Shown: positions 54,693-64,000, counted from the stretch's first letter. The stretch: 64,000 nt of DNA from Candidatus Vagococcus giribetii (GCF_017316185.1 NZ_JAFLVX010000021.1:380-64379), one strand, 5' to 3'. Numbers and translations are program-made. The notes: generated by a model not told the origin, from the sequence alone.

Positions 54693-55331
54693 CTACTTAA
54701 ACGTCGTAATTTTATCAGCAGATACTCTAACTGACTCATAGCCAGCTTCTTTTTCTTTACCAATCGAAACTATCATCACTGGTACGTAACGCTCTTTATC
54801 TAAGCCAAACGCTTCGGCTAACTGATCTTCCTCAAATCCCCCAATTGGGTTTGTTTCATACCCATGAGCACGTGCCACTAACATAAACTGCATAGCCACT
54901 AAACTAGTATCAATTTTGATGACGTCATTCATTTTAGACTCAGAAAAACTCTCGTAATAAGGAATAATCGTTGCTAGTTGCTCATCTCTAACTTCTTTAG
55001 GCATTTTGCCTTCAGCAACAGCTTGATCATAGATCTCTTCTCCTAATTCATAACATTTTCTATCGCCAAATAACAATACCATTGCAGATGACGTATCATT
55101 TTGTAGCTTGTTAAAACGAATCAATGGTTTCAACTTACTTTTTTCCTCATCACTTTCCACAACAACAAAGCGCCATGGTTGCATGTTTACAGAAGAAGGT
55201 GCTGTAGTTGCTTCTTGAATCATTTCTAACATTTCTTCCTGTGATATCTTATAAGTCTCATCATAGTGACGGACTGATTTTCTTCCAAATGTAATAGCTG
55301 AAAAATCGTTATTGCTTATATTTTTTGACAT
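54693..55331 (-). CDS. Nitroreductase-family flavoprotein
   Basis: The 212-residue protein has the nitroreductase pattern: GRKSVRHYDETYKIS, TTAPSSVNMQPWRFVVVES (FMN binding) and AHGYETNPIGGFEED. It probably reduces quinones or nitro compounds with NAD(P)H. It lies downstream of the MarR gene in the same direction, a common arrangement for electrophile-responsive units. The gap of 17 bases suggests one transcript. Confidence 0.92.
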   Translation of the reverse strand: MSKNISNNDFSAITFGRKSVRHYDETYKISQEEMLEMIQEATTAPSSVNMQPWRFVVVESDEEKSKLKPLIRFNKLQNDTSSAMVLLFGDRKCYELGEEIYDQAVAEGKMPKEVRDEQLATIIPYYESFSESKMNDVIKIDTSLVAMQFMLVARAHGYETNPIGGFEEDQLAEAFGLDKERYVPVMIVSIGKEKEAGYESVRVSADKITTFK

Positions 55332-55347
55332 ATCTATTCCTCTTTCA

Positions 55348-55749
55348 TCAAACTAAGTTAGTTAATAGTTCTAATAATGTTTTTTCTTCTTGCTCCGTTA
55401 AACCAAGGTCAAATTTCTTTTCTGCCTTATGTTTAGCATCACACGTTTCTAGAGATTGTAAGGCACTATCTGTAATAGTAACCATCACTTCTCGATTATT
55501 CTCTTTATTTCGCTCACGTGTCACATAATTCTTTTCTTCTAAGATCTTTAAATGCCTAGTGACTGCTGCGCTATCAATCTTTAAAGCCGTTTGAATGAGC
55601 GATTGAGAACAAGGTGCATTCTCTCTTAGCACCTGCATTAACTCGTAACGCGTGATACTAAAACCTGTCTGCTCTTCAAATTTAGTCATCATTTCTTGAT
55701 TAGCTAATTTCAATTGATATAGTAATTTACTCGTTTCTCGTAAGTCCAT
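55348..55749 (-). CDS. MarR-family regulator
   Basis: The ATG at 55749 gives 133 residues (MDLRETSKLL) after a GGGAGAG site; longer frames run into the operator. The winged helix contains LIQTALKIDSAAVTRHLKILEEK and RERNKENNREVMVTI. It probably represses itself and the nitroreductase gene through the palindrome at 55781-55796. Confidence 0.9.
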   Translation of the reverse strand: MDLRETSKLLYQLKLANQEMMTKFEEQTGFSITRYELMQVLRENAPCSQSLIQTALKIDSAAVTRHLKILEEKNYVTRERNKENNREVMVTITDSALQSLETCDAKHKAEKKFDLGLTEQEEKTLLELLTNLV

Positions 55750-55780
55750 CTCTCTCCCTCTCTTTATATGACAAATCAAC

Positions 55781-55796
55781 AGTTGACTAGTCAACT
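55781..55796. promoter_or_regulatory. MarR operator
   Basis: AGTTGACTAGTCAACT is a perfect 16-bp palindrome, 32 bases before the marR start, and contains the -35-like TTGACT of the minus-strand promoter. Its length and position fit an autoregulatory MarR site. Confidence 0.65.
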
Positions 55797-55839
55797 ATAA
55801 ACGTAAAGCTTACTTAAAGAAAGTAATTTGCTCAAAACA

Positions 55840-55872
55840 AAAAAACATCTCCACTAAGGAAGATGTTTTTTT
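55840..55872. terminator. Terminator at the end of the RibD-like reductase gene
   Basis: AAAAAACATCT (55840-55850) pairs with AGATGTTTTTT (55861-55871); the stop codon of the reductase lies in the loop. Confidence 0.8.
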
Positions 55873-56372
55873 AGAATTAATTCTGCAAACTGCCCATATT
55901 GTTTGACCTCTACTAAATCAAATAGCTGCTTACCTTCTTTTTGCGTAAACAACGGCACACCCTCACCTAGCAAGACAGGTGCAACTTGCACGTACATCGT
56001 CTCAATCAAACCCTTATCTAGTAAAGGCGCTATCAACGTGTTGCCTCCAACTACCCACACATTCTTATCCTTAGGTAGTGACTCGACAAATTCCACAACA
56101 TCTTCTGAAACAAACTTAAATAATGGAGACTCTAAACCTTTTTCATGGGTGAACACAATATTTTCTGTCGGCCCATAAAAGTCCTCTAGATTGTCCATGT
56201 CTTTAATCTCATCATAAGTCTTCTTCCCAAGTAATAACACGTCCATCTCTTGGTAAAAGCTCTCATAACTAGTTTCTTCCACTGATCCTAACTCATGAAG
56301 CCAGTTAATCTCGTGATTCTTATCGGCTAAATACCCATCCAGAGACATACATCCATAAAAATAAACCGCCAT
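55854..56372 (-). CDS. RibD C-terminal/dihydrofolate reductase-like protein
   Basis: The 172-residue protein has the family start YFYGCMSLDGYLADKNHEI, LLLGKKTYDEI, and the NADPH-binding VWVVGGNTLIAPLLDKGLIETMYVQVAPVLLGEGVPLF (as WVVGGNTLIAPLL and PVLLGEGVPLF). It matches the small YyaP/YwjB-type reductases of Gram-positive bacteria, whose substrates are unknown. It is not a drug-target DHFR. A single-gene unit. Confidence 0.88.
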   Translation of the reverse strand: MAVYFYGCMSLDGYLADKNHEINWLHELGSVEETSYESFYQEMDVLLLGKKTYDEIKDMDNLEDFYGPTENIVFTHEKGLESPLFKFVSEDVVEFVESLPKDKNVWVVGGNTLIAPLLDKGLIETMYVQVAPVLLGEGVPLFTQKEGKQLFDLVEVKQYGQFAELILKKHLP

Positions 56373-56407
56373 TGTTCTTTCCTCCCGTCTAGCTAATCAA
56401 GCAACAA

Positions 56408-57136
56408 CTAACTCTCCTGATAAATAAACCCTGAATATTGTTTTATCTTACCATTTTTTAGATGTGAACCAAAGAAATGGTTATAATCAAATGTAAATAA
56501 ATCCTTTAGCTTCATCGTCTTATTTCCCACTGGGTAACTATTATTACCAATTAGTTGTTTCTTATTAAGTGTCGGCAAAAAGCCAATACCAGCATAGGCA
56601 CTCGATACCTTTGTTTGAACCTTCTCATCAGAAGAGACATACAAACATTCATTAAACGATATCAATGTGATATCATTGCGGAAAAACTGACGCCATGTTT
56701 GCTTGAATGCCTTTAAAAAAGCTTCATATACCTTAAAATGAACGACCTCATCAAAATACTTAATCTCATCAGTTAAATACACACACTCAAGAGTCGCCCA
56801 ACGATTAATCGCTAACCCAGTCTTCATCATTAAATCCTCGTGGAAATTAGTTCCCACCACTTGTTCATAGAGTCCTTTAGCAAATGAATAATTCTCTAGC
56901 GTACTATCAGAAATAGAATCAGCTGCATCGATAAAGTCATCGTCAAAGTGACTTGAATGGCCTACAAGCTTCATCACAGGCACCTCTTCATAAGAATCAG
57001 ACCCATCTTTTTTCAATAGATGATACGTCGCATAAAACCTGAAAAAAGAAGCATTTAATTCCTGAGCCTCTGACGGAATCTTAAAAGAAATATCAACAAA
57101 GCTCCCCTCTAACTCATAACTAGTTTCAAAATCCAT
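56408..57136 (-). CDS. Uncharacterised protein
   Basis: The 242-residue protein has no family I recognise. It is acidic, with aromatic-rich stretches (FFRFYATYHLL; FKQTWRQFFRNDITL) and no signal peptide or membrane segment, so it is likely cytoplasmic. A GGAGGCG site precedes the ATG. It lies alone between the RibD-like gene and a small ORF. Confidence 0.75.
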   Translation of the reverse strand: MDFETSYELEGSFVDISFKIPSEAQELNASFFRFYATYHLLKKDGSDSYEEVPVMKLVGHSSHFDDDFIDAADSISDSTLENYSFAKGLYEQVVGTNFHEDLMMKTGLAINRWATLECVYLTDEIKYFDEVVHFKVYEAFLKAFKQTWRQFFRNDITLISFNECLYVSSDEKVQTKVSSAYAGIGFLPTLNKKQLIGNNSYPVGNKTMKLKDLFTFDYNHFFGSHLKNGKIKQYSGFIYQES

Positions 57137-57196
57137 AAAAACGCCTCCTTGCTTTTTATATTTTACCGAACATGTGTTCTTTAGTCAATATAAAAA

Positions 57197-57216
57197 AATC
57201 CCTAAAAAGGGATTTT
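57197..57216 (-). terminator. Small hairpin terminator
   Basis: AAATCCC and GGGATTT flank TAAAAA; on the minus strand the stem is followed by TTTT. It ends the 42-residue gene. Confidence 0.65.
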
Positions 57217-57226
57217 GATCTGCTAT

Positions 57227-57355
57227 CTAGTTAAAGATTTTTGGACCTTTACGCATGTTTTTACGGTCATTTTTAGGCGCTTGCATTTTTTTAGATGCCT
57301 TACCACCTGATTGTTTATTTTTAATCAGTTCAAGCATTTTTTCTTTTTTATCCAT
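57227..57355 (-). CDS. Small basic protein of 42 residues
   Basis: The frame begins MDKKEKMLELIKNKQ and ends KGPKIFN with a GAGGTAAC site 8 bases before the ATG and a terminator after the stop. It is very basic (about 14 lysines or arginines), with a helical first half and a glycine- and lysine-rich second half. Small proteins of this kind may bind RNA or ribosomes; I do not know its family. Confidence 0.65.
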   Translation of the reverse strand: MDKKEKMLELIKNKQSGGKASKKMQAPKNDRKNMRKGPKIFN

Positions 57356-57486
57356 TAACGTTACCTCATTTTCTTCCAATTTCTTGATAAGAATACTTTA
57401 TTTTGACTCATAACACAAATAAAATTTGCTAATTTTGACAGAAAATAATGCAATAGATACAATAAACTCATAAAGGTGGTGTTTAG

Positions 57487-57645
57487 ATGAAATTAGTACA
57501 TATAACAAAAGATAATCTAGAAGAGTGTATCAAGCTTTACATGGACACTTTCTCTAAAGAGCCTTGGAATGATGTCTTTGAATCAACTGATAAAATCAGA
57601 TCCTACTTCCTCAACTTCATGGAGAATAACCAGTATATTGAATAA
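57487..57645 (+). pseudogene. Truncated GNAT acetyltransferase
   Basis: The 52-residue frame starts MKLVHITKDNLEECIKLYMD and contains EPWNDVFES, the usual N-terminal third of a GNAT enzyme, preceded by an AAAGGTGG site. The acetyl-CoA-binding region is missing: the frame stops at TAA (57643-57645), and the sequence beyond shows no matching continuation. The break lies 213 bases from the dptH gene and probably marks the edge of the inserted defence island. Confidence 0.7.
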
Positions 57646-57762
57646 TTCATATTGCTAAAATAGCTATTTATTTGAGAATGTATGCGAATTTATATTTTCG
57701 AATCCTTTTTCCTATATTCAAGAATCAGTTTACATTATTACTTAAAGTTATTAACAAGAAAG

Positions 57763-57783
57763 GAGTAGAATTTCTCTACTCCA
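57763..57783 (-). terminator. Hairpin near the end of dptH
   Basis: GGAGTAGA pairs with TCTACTCC around a 5-base loop, about 75 bases beyond the dptH stop on the minus strand, followed by TTTC. It probably ends the dpt transcript. Confidence 0.5.
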
Positions 57784-57857
57784 AAAAAGATAAAATTAAG
57801 GTTAACTGCATGTATTTTAGTTTTTGTTCCTTTTAATTTCAAAAAAATTCTAATCTA

Positions 57858-60800
57858 CTAATTCAATCTATCTTTAAAAGAATCAATTCTAACAACATTA
57901 GCTCTAGGTGATGTTAAATTTAAGTCAGATTCTTCTAACACAGGACCGTAAACTACAGCATCACCTTTTTCTAATCTACCTAATTTTCTATCCATCTCTT
58001 GTTTTTCTTGTATACTTTTTGTGATATTCTTAGAAATAATTGGAATTTGAGCATCAGGTGGTAAAAAATGGACTTGTTCTGCTGCATTATAAATTGCTTC
58101 TTTACCATCTCCACGTATTGAATCTAATGACTGTGTCGCGAAAATACCTGACCAACCAAACTTCCTTCCTTCTCTTAATATCTTCACAATAGGAGAATCA
58201 TTGCTGAAATCTAAATTCTGAATTTCATCCAAAACCAAAGGTATTGGCAATTCTTCCTTACCATTTTGTTGGGTATATTGAAATAAATCCCACAGCATAA
58301 ACTCAATTAATGCTTTTTGAATATCACTCTGTAAGCCATGCATTTGAAAAATATGTACTGTACCTGTATTAGTAAAGAAATTACGCCAATCAACAGGACT
58401 ACTATAAGTAAATGGATCTCTTGAAAGCAGCCTCTCTAATCTGCCGTATAACTTCTCATCATTTGAATCCTCACTATCTAATAATTGATTACTCAAATGT
58501 GTAAACGTATATGAATCTCCATGAATCCTAATACCTTCTCCCATTCTTCTCTTTAATAAAGATAATTGTTGGATACCTAAAGAAAATACAGTATCTAATA
58601 TATAGGATATCCTATCAATCATATCTTGTTCATCTTCATCCTCTAAAGAACTTCCAAAATCAATCTTTTGACGCTTAAATGGATTAATTGGTAACTTATC
58701 ACGGTGAACTAACCTCACAGTTTTCTTACCATCTATCAATTTAATAAATTGATTGTCCAGTTGATTATCAAGGAAACTGGAAGTATAATCAATAACTATC
58801 GAATCTATTTTATTTTTAGATAATTCATATAATAATGTTTGCACAAAGTATGTTTTTCCTTGTCCTGACTTCCCCGTTATAAAAAGATGTCGATTAGACA
58901 GAGATTTATTTCCGTATTCCCAGAACAAGGAAGTTTCAGATCCTTTAATATTTCCTAATAGAATGCGTGTATCCTCTAATTTGGATTCTAACCTTACCAT
59001 AGGAATGTTTTCATCTGAGTAACTTTCGAACAATTCTATCCTACCCTCATCTCCTATCTTTTTAGGACTCTCATTTTCCTTTATAACTAACTCAGGCAAT
59101 AAATTTTCTGCTACCTTCATACTAGGTGCTATGTTACTTATCTCCATATTTCTATTTTTTTGATGCAAAAGGTTGTTCAAAAAATAAGTTGTTTTAAATG
59201 AGAATTCCTTATTTTGAATTTTACTTACTACATTAAAAATATTTTCACTAACTATATTATAAGCATCTCTTTCCGGCACTTTAATACTCGTAAATTCATC
59301 ATCAATATTTTTTTCTATAATTCGCGTGTGGATATCTTTAGTAAATTCAAACACAAAACCTTTTCCATAATATTTTGATAACTCAAACGAGATATCAAAA
59401 TTATTTGACATCAATTTGTCCAGAATTAATTCAGAATCAACCAATTCTTTTTCTGAAAATATTTCAGAATATCTCATTTTTGATAAATTAGTTAGAAGCA
59501 CGGATTTAAAGAAATTCGAGTAGTAGTTTCTCATAAATTGATTCTCGTTTGATACACTCAAAAATTCTTTCAATATATCGAAGGTGTTAACAACCTGCTC
59601 TTTTGCTTTAACAGAAACAGACGTATTATTAATTCCGACCTTTACCTCTATGGGAATAAGGTGAACTTTTAATAAATCTTCTCTAAAGTCAATTCCCATA
59701 AATAACAAGTCATCACTTACTGAACCTTTTTTTCCTAAGTTCATACTACTAAATAAACCATCTTTTTTCTTTAATCCCACCATATCTGAGACACGTAAAA
59801 TTTCTTCTAAAGATACGGGAACCCAGTAAAAATCTGAGTGCTCTAGTATTCCTAACATTTCTTTATACGCTGAAATAATACTAAGTTTTTCCCTAATCAG
59901 ATTAGATTTAACATCTGAGGTGCGGTTATCTGAAGCAAGTTTTAATAGCCATGTACCATTTATTATATTAAAACTTTTAATAATATCTTGAGCTGATGTT
60001 AATTTATTATCAGAATAAGTATCTATTATCTTTTCTTTTAATATTCTCTCATATTGGTTAATATTATTAGTTATAGTAATCGCCTCATACTCATTCATTG
60101 AATTTTGGTCCATGTAATGAATAATAAATAAATTTTCGTCTTCACTATGATAAAAATAAGATAGATCAACATCCGGATTAATAATTGTCAACCAATTACT
60201 TTTATTCATTAACAGTTTTATATTTGAATAATTATTTTTTCTTATATTATTAATTAGTGTTTTTCTAGGACTATATACTTCTGTTTCTTTTTTTGTCGCT
60301 AATAAAAAACTATTCCATGTTACAACAAAATTAATCAAACTACTCTGAGTATCATTATCAAACACATCTATTCCGAATCCACTTATAAAGTTATCTTGAT
60401 CATTCTTTTGATATATTTGACCACTTACCAATCCATCTAAAGAATAATTTTTTTTCAAATTTGCTACAGGCATACCTACTATATCCATTTCAGATGTAAA
60501 TTGATAAAAACTTATATGGAAAAAAGCGTCTTCAATTTCTTCTATATGTGAAACATTAAATAAATTAATCTTAGTTTGTAATAGCTCTAAAACTTCACTA
60601 TCCTCAAATTTACTACCTTTATATTTATGGCTTAACAACTCATTCAATTTTTCCATAGATGTCGCTTCATATAGTTTATTAAATTTAGAACTTAACATTT
60701 CACCTATCTGTTCTGAATAAATGGTTAATGGATTTATATCTTTAATATTTTTTATTTTTCCTAATTGTTCGAAGAAATAGTTGACTATAGCATCAAAAAA

Positions 60801-63101
60801 CATATCTTCATCATAAATATTAATAGCTGCAATATTAATAGGGATATTTAGATTTGTTAGAAATAAAAACTTATACTGTGATACATAATCTTGTATTCTA
60901 GAAACAATAACTTTATACGATAAATCAGAAAGCTTTTTTTTCAATATTTCTTTGTAGAATAAATACCTTGGAAATTGAGAATCGTATATAGACTGATGAA
61001 TAGTATTTTCAATTAATATATAAGGTGACAAATTAGCTCCATTCAATGTTTTTAAAACATTCTCTCTAGGAATTAATTCTTTATTCACTAATTGATGAGA
61101 TAATTCTAAGTAATACATTATTTGAAATGGATTTAAAGGAGTTAAAATGATTTCATTATTTCTAACTACTCTACCGATTTTAGATATGTTTTGAATTTGT
61201 AATTTAATTTGTTCACCTTCAATCAAATGCTCTGAAAACAATTCTTGAATAGTCGTAATAATGTCTTCCATTAACACATTTAATCTATCTGTATGAATTG
61301 CTATACTCGGTAGCGTGTTCTTTTCTTCATAATAATTAAACAAATTTTCATAATTTTTTTGAAGTTTTTTCGGAATATCTAGCGTTTTCTTCTGATAATA
61401 GCTACTTTCAAATAATCCATATATAGACTTTTCAGAAATCATTCTCTCTTCAAGTAGCAACATTTCTTTTACCTTAGTATCAACAGTAAATATTTTATTA
61501 TCAGAAAATATTCTACTTTCTTTAAATACTAGTTGAGTATTTGACAATAATCGTTGTCTTTCTAATTGAATTCCTGATAAAGAAACTAAGCGTTCCATAT
61601 TACTTCTTATTGACAATGGTAAAAAAGCATCAGCTAATTTTGCTTTATATCTCAAAACCCCATTATCATCTTCTTCAACAGCAGTCTCTTTAAATAGCAG
61701 CTCTGAATGCAATAGTTCTACATCAGTAAGGTCATCAGCATTATATACTTCGATAGTTTTTCGATTAACTAAACCAAAACCATACTCAGATATGTGTTGT
61801 GAGACACCAAAACTAAATCCTTTTCTTTTAACATCAATTTTAAAATTAGGTATCACTTTAGTTAAATATTCAAGTGGAAACGGAACTATCATAAAACAGA
61901 TTTTAAAAGTTAAACGATTTTCTTTTTTATGTTTGTAAGTAATCATTCCCCCATATGTTATATCTCGAATATAATTGGGAATGGTAACGATTACTTTTTT
62001 ATTTTTAGTATCAATTATCAAATCATTTAATACCTTGCTGTCATTTTCAAAATAATATGTTTGACTTGTAACAATACTAGATTTTTGTACTTTATCATCA
62101 AATGGAATTTCAATTGAACATGTATTACTTTCAATATTTTTAGAGTCAGTAGACTGTAGTATATGCAATCTTTTAGCTTTACTACCAGTCTCTCCTTCTA
62201 ATTGATATATTATTGATTCCGTACTAATCAAATTTTCTTGGTCATAATTTATTTTAACTGTTCTACTACTAAGATATTTTTCAACCCCACGTTCTACATC
62301 ATTATAGTCAACATACTTCCAATCATCTTCTTTTTTCAATTGGTTCACTAAACTATCACCGGAGACTTTTTCTAATAATTTATCCTCTGTATCAAAAAAA
62401 GAATGTGCCATCTCTACTTCAGTATACATGGATTTATTTTTCTTTAATCTAGACTCGATATCCTTCTCAGTAAATGATGATAATTGCGAATCATAGAAAT
62501 ACCCCATATCATTATAATTATTCACTGATATTTCTTTTTTCTCAATAATTGAAAATATAGTTTCAAAATCTTTTAGTATAGTATTTTCATAATTATCTAT
62601 ATCATTTATATACAATTCTAATGCTGTTCTTTCAAAATCTTTCAATGTTGTGTTTTCTTCTATAACTTCTTTTATTTCTCTTTTGATATTTGCTATATTA
62701 AACGGGGCATCCTTTTGACTAACATCAAAAGCTCCTCTAACAATCGAGTCTAATCCGCTATGAACTAAAAAGAATACAGCTGTGTTTTTCCATATTCCTT
62801 TTTGCTCACTCACTCTATTTCTAATTGTTACTAAAAAGTCTTGTGTGACACTATTCCCTGTTGCTACAAATAATATCTTCTTATCTTTTACTAGTAAATA
62901 AGGGGTTTGATAATCTATTCCATCTGATATAGAGGAAAATATCTTTAACTCGCTAGTAGTCTCTAATTCCCTATAGAAATTATCAACTTCTGATACATCA
63001 TCTAGGAGTACAAAAAAACGATCCCCAGGCTTGATTTCCTTTTGTAATTTTAACCACTTTACGATACGATTTGTTAAAAATTTATAATATTGATTTAACA
63101 T
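57858..63101 (-). CDS. dptH: DNA phosphorothioation-dependent restriction protein DptH
   Basis: The ATG at 63101 follows GGGGA and gives 1747 residues; GTG or ATG codons up to 63122 are alternatives. Size, context and C-terminal HerA/FtsK-like ATPase fit DptH: Walker A GKSGQGKT at 1410-1417 and Walker B LVLDEIQ (D1625, E1626). Residues about 1138-1154 carry a PD-(D/E)xK-like pattern: aspartates in GIDFRED and E1152-V-K1154 in IPIEVKVG. The DptFGH proteins cut DNA that lacks the phosphorothioate mark made by DndBCDE. The gene is richer in A and T than its left neighbours, in line with transfer. Confidence 0.9.
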   Translation of the reverse strand: MLNQYYKFLTNRIVKWLKLQKEIKPGDRFFVLLDDVSEVDNFYRELETTSELKIFSSISDGIDYQTPYLLVKDKKILFVATGNSVTQDFLVTIRNRVSEQKGIWKNTAVFFLVHSGLDSIVRGAFDVSQKDAPFNIANIKREIKEVIEENTTLKDFERTALELYINDIDNYENTILKDFETIFSIIEKKEISVNNYNDMGYFYDSQLSSFTEKDIESRLKKNKSMYTEVEMAHSFFDTEDKLLEKVSGDSLVNQLKKEDDWKYVDYNDVERGVEKYLSSRTVKINYDQENLISTESIIYQLEGETGSKAKRLHILQSTDSKNIESNTCSIEIPFDDKVQKSSIVTSQTYYFENDSKVLNDLIIDTKNKKVIVTIPNYIRDITYGGMITYKHKKENRLTFKICFMIVPFPLEYLTKVIPNFKIDVKRKGFSFGVSQHISEYGFGLVNRKTIEVYNADDLTDVELLHSELLFKETAVEEDDNGVLRYKAKLADAFLPLSIRSNMERLVSLSGIQLERQRLLSNTQLVFKESRIFSDNKIFTVDTKVKEMLLLEERMISEKSIYGLFESSYYQKKTLDIPKKLQKNYENLFNYYEEKNTLPSIAIHTDRLNVLMEDIITTIQELFSEHLIEGEQIKLQIQNISKIGRVVRNNEIILTPLNPFQIMYYLELSHQLVNKELIPRENVLKTLNGANLSPYILIENTIHQSIYDSQFPRYLFYKEILKKKLSDLSYKVIVSRIQDYVSQYKFLFLTNLNIPINIAAINIYDEDMFFDAIVNYFFEQLGKIKNIKDINPLTIYSEQIGEMLSSKFNKLYEATSMEKLNELLSHKYKGSKFEDSEVLELLQTKINLFNVSHIEEIEDAFFHISFYQFTSEMDIVGMPVANLKKNYSLDGLVSGQIYQKNDQDNFISGFGIDVFDNDTQSSLINFVVTWNSFLLATKKETEVYSPRKTLINNIRKNNYSNIKLLMNKSNWLTIINPDVDLSYFYHSEDENLFIIHYMDQNSMNEYEAITITNNINQYERILKEKIIDTYSDNKLTSAQDIIKSFNIINGTWLLKLASDNRTSDVKSNLIREKLSIISAYKEMLGILEHSDFYWVPVSLEEILRVSDMVGLKKKDGLFSSMNLGKKGSVSDDLLFMGIDFREDLLKVHLIPIEVKVGINNTSVSVKAKEQVVNTFDILKEFLSVSNENQFMRNYYSNFFKSVLLTNLSKMRYSEIFSEKELVDSELILDKLMSNNFDISFELSKYYGKGFVFEFTKDIHTRIIEKNIDDEFTSIKVPERDAYNIVSENIFNVVSKIQNKEFSFKTTYFLNNLLHQKNRNMEISNIAPSMKVAENLLPELVIKENESPKKIGDEGRIELFESYSDENIPMVRLESKLEDTRILLGNIKGSETSLFWEYGNKSLSNRHLFITGKSGQGKTYFVQTLLYELSKNKIDSIVIDYTSSFLDNQLDNQFIKLIDGKKTVRLVHRDKLPINPFKRQKIDFGSSLEDEDEQDMIDRISYILDTVFSLGIQQLSLLKRRMGEGIRIHGDSYTFTHLSNQLLDSEDSNDEKLYGRLERLLSRDPFTYSSPVDWRNFFTNTGTVHIFQMHGLQSDIQKALIEFMLWDLFQYTQQNGKEELPIPLVLDEIQNLDFSNDSPIVKILREGRKFGWSGIFATQSLDSIRGDGKEAIYNAAEQVHFLPPDAQIPIISKNITKSIQEKQEMDRKLGRLEKGDAVVYGPVLEESDLNLTSPRANVVRIDSFKDRLN

Positions 63102-64000
63102 ATTGTGCATCCCCGCTATCACTCATTTTTTCCAAAATATTTACCTCTTCAAATAGTTTAATGACTTCTTGACGACTTTGAGAATCGAAGAATATTCCTC
63201 TTTTTTCCAATTCTTTAAACACGTCACGAACCAGCATTCTACCTTTTGGTTCAACAATTACAGCTACTAACAATAGTATTAAATCTGCTGGTGCATTCAG
63301 CACTTTGCCTAACCTTCCTCGTGATTTAATAAACCCTAATCTAAAAAATTCATCAAATGACCTTTTAAATCTAGAAACCGATTCATTTGGAATATCCGCT
63401 TTCAACCATTGACGTAACTGACTTATTTGCTCCATTAAATTATTAGATGTACTCACAACTTCTTTATCTTTATAAAAACTATAAGAACGATTGAATTCTT
63501 TTAAATTTCTTATTAGTTTATCCTCATACTCAAAATCACTTGATAAAATTTCCTGATAACTATAATATTTATCTACTCCTATAAGCTCATTTAAGTAGTC
63601 TAATACATCATTATCAACTAATAAATATTTCGCATTTTCTAATACTAAATTATATCCATTTTTTACGGAAACTCTTGCACCAGAGAGTGACTCTTTTTCA
63701 TAAGAAAAAAATAAATTATCTTTAAAAGCTGTTTGTTTAAATTGATAAGTGAATGTTATGATATGTAAAAAATAATAAAATGAAAAAAATAGATTCATTT
63801 GTTTTAAAAAGAATTTTTTATTAACTAATAGCCTGCTCAAATCTTTTTGAAATACATTTAAATAATCAAAATTTTCTATTAAACAAAATTTCCTCGTATC
63901 ATTGTTATTATCACATTCAAGTTCTGGCAATGATAAAATTAAAACTTCTGTATATAAATCCTCTGGTTCTGAAATCTGTAAAAATTTTTTCCATTCTTCA
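63082..64000 (-). CDS. dptG: DNA phosphorothioation-dependent restriction protein DptG (partial)
   Basis: The frame is open to the right edge (starting EEWKKFLQISEPEDLY), so only the C-terminal 305 residues are seen. The order of genes, the 20-base overlap with dptH (from its ATG at 63101) and the size pattern fit DptG. The visible part is helical with no catalytic motif that I recognise; the end resembles a winged-helix (VRDVFKELEKRGIFFDSQS). Its N-terminus and the modification genes lie beyond the window. Confidence 0.8.
   Translation of the reverse strand, partial: EEWKKFLQISEPEDLYTEVLILSLPELECDNNNDTRKFCLIENFDYLNVFQKDLSRLLVNKKFFLKQMNLFFSFYYFLHIITFTYQFKQTAFKDNLFFSYEKESLSGARVSVKNGYNLVLENAKYLLVDNDVLDYLNELIGVDKYYSYQEILSSDFEYEDKLIRNLKEFNRSYSFYKDKEVVSTSNNLMEQISQLRQWLKADIPNESVSRFKRSFDEFFRLGFIKSRGRLGKVLNAPADLILLLVAVIVEPKGRMLVRDVFKELEKRGIFFDSQSRQEVIKLFEEVNILEKMSDSGDAQYVKSIL

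Overview
The window is low-GC Gram-positive DNA with AT-rich spacers, strong AGGAGG-type ribosome binding sites, an LPXTG surface protein, PTS genes and CcpA-type cre sites. Gene content (lactate oxidase with LrgAB, PTS beta-glucoside operon, choline microcompartment, FabK-like reductase) points to a lactic acid bacterium of the Enterococcaceae, possibly Vagococcus or a relative. The genus is an inference; no rRNA or tRNA gene is visible.

Layout. (1) 0.3-9.5 kb: a short-chain acyl-CoA operon on the minus strand (thiolase, 3-hydroxyacyl-CoA dehydrogenase, crotonase, two-subunit CoA-transferase, an unknown membrane protein and a FabK-type enoyl reductase), followed by a second copy of the membrane protein under its own promoter, with a LysR gene upstream. 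The two promoters share one architecture: a cre-like site on the -35 box and a TTTGCGCAAA palindrome at the start of transcription. (2) 9.6-16.2 kb: dihydrouridine synthase, a DUF6933-like protein with an M24 peptidase, and an lrgA-lrgB-lactate oxidase operon facing a LysR gene. (3) 16.3-21.8 kb: three Xre-type regulators, a two-component system with a PepSY-like secreted protein, and a C39-like peptidase. (4) 21.8-39.6 kb: a 20-gene choline trimethylamine-lyase microcompartment operon of the GRM1 type (CutC with D216, C489, E491 and G821), an NADH oxidase downstream, and an upstream MerR/GyrI-type regulator with a candidate operator-promoter. (5) 39.6-45.2 kb: tandem rhodaneses behind a CsoR/CstR-like operator, aldo-keto reductase, a repeat-rich LPXTG protein, an acetyltransferase and a DsrE-like protein. 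(6) 45.2-48.5 kb: PLD-helicase-DUF3427 protein with a Nudix hydrolase. (7) 48.6-54.7 kb: PTS beta-glucoside operon with its own PRD regulator. (8) 54.7-57.6 kb: nitroreductase/MarR, RibD-like reductase, unknown genes and a truncated acetyltransferase. (9) 57.8-64 kb: dptH and the end of dptG, the restriction arm of a DNA-phosphorothioation (Dnd/Dpt) defence system that continues past the right edge.

In the microcompartment, CutC activated by CutD splits choline into trimethylamine and acetaldehyde; the aldehyde dehydrogenase makes acetyl-CoA, PduL makes acetyl-phosphate, and the iron alcohol dehydrogenase recycles NADH by making ethanol. Shell proteins of several types enclose these. The most unusual points are a second aldehyde dehydrogenase whose catalytic cysteine is proline, a EutT-like protein in a B12-independent locus, the acyl-CoA operon that has an enoyl reductase but no acyl-CoA dehydrogenase, its twin unknown membrane proteins, and a PD-(D/E)xK-like motif inside dptH.
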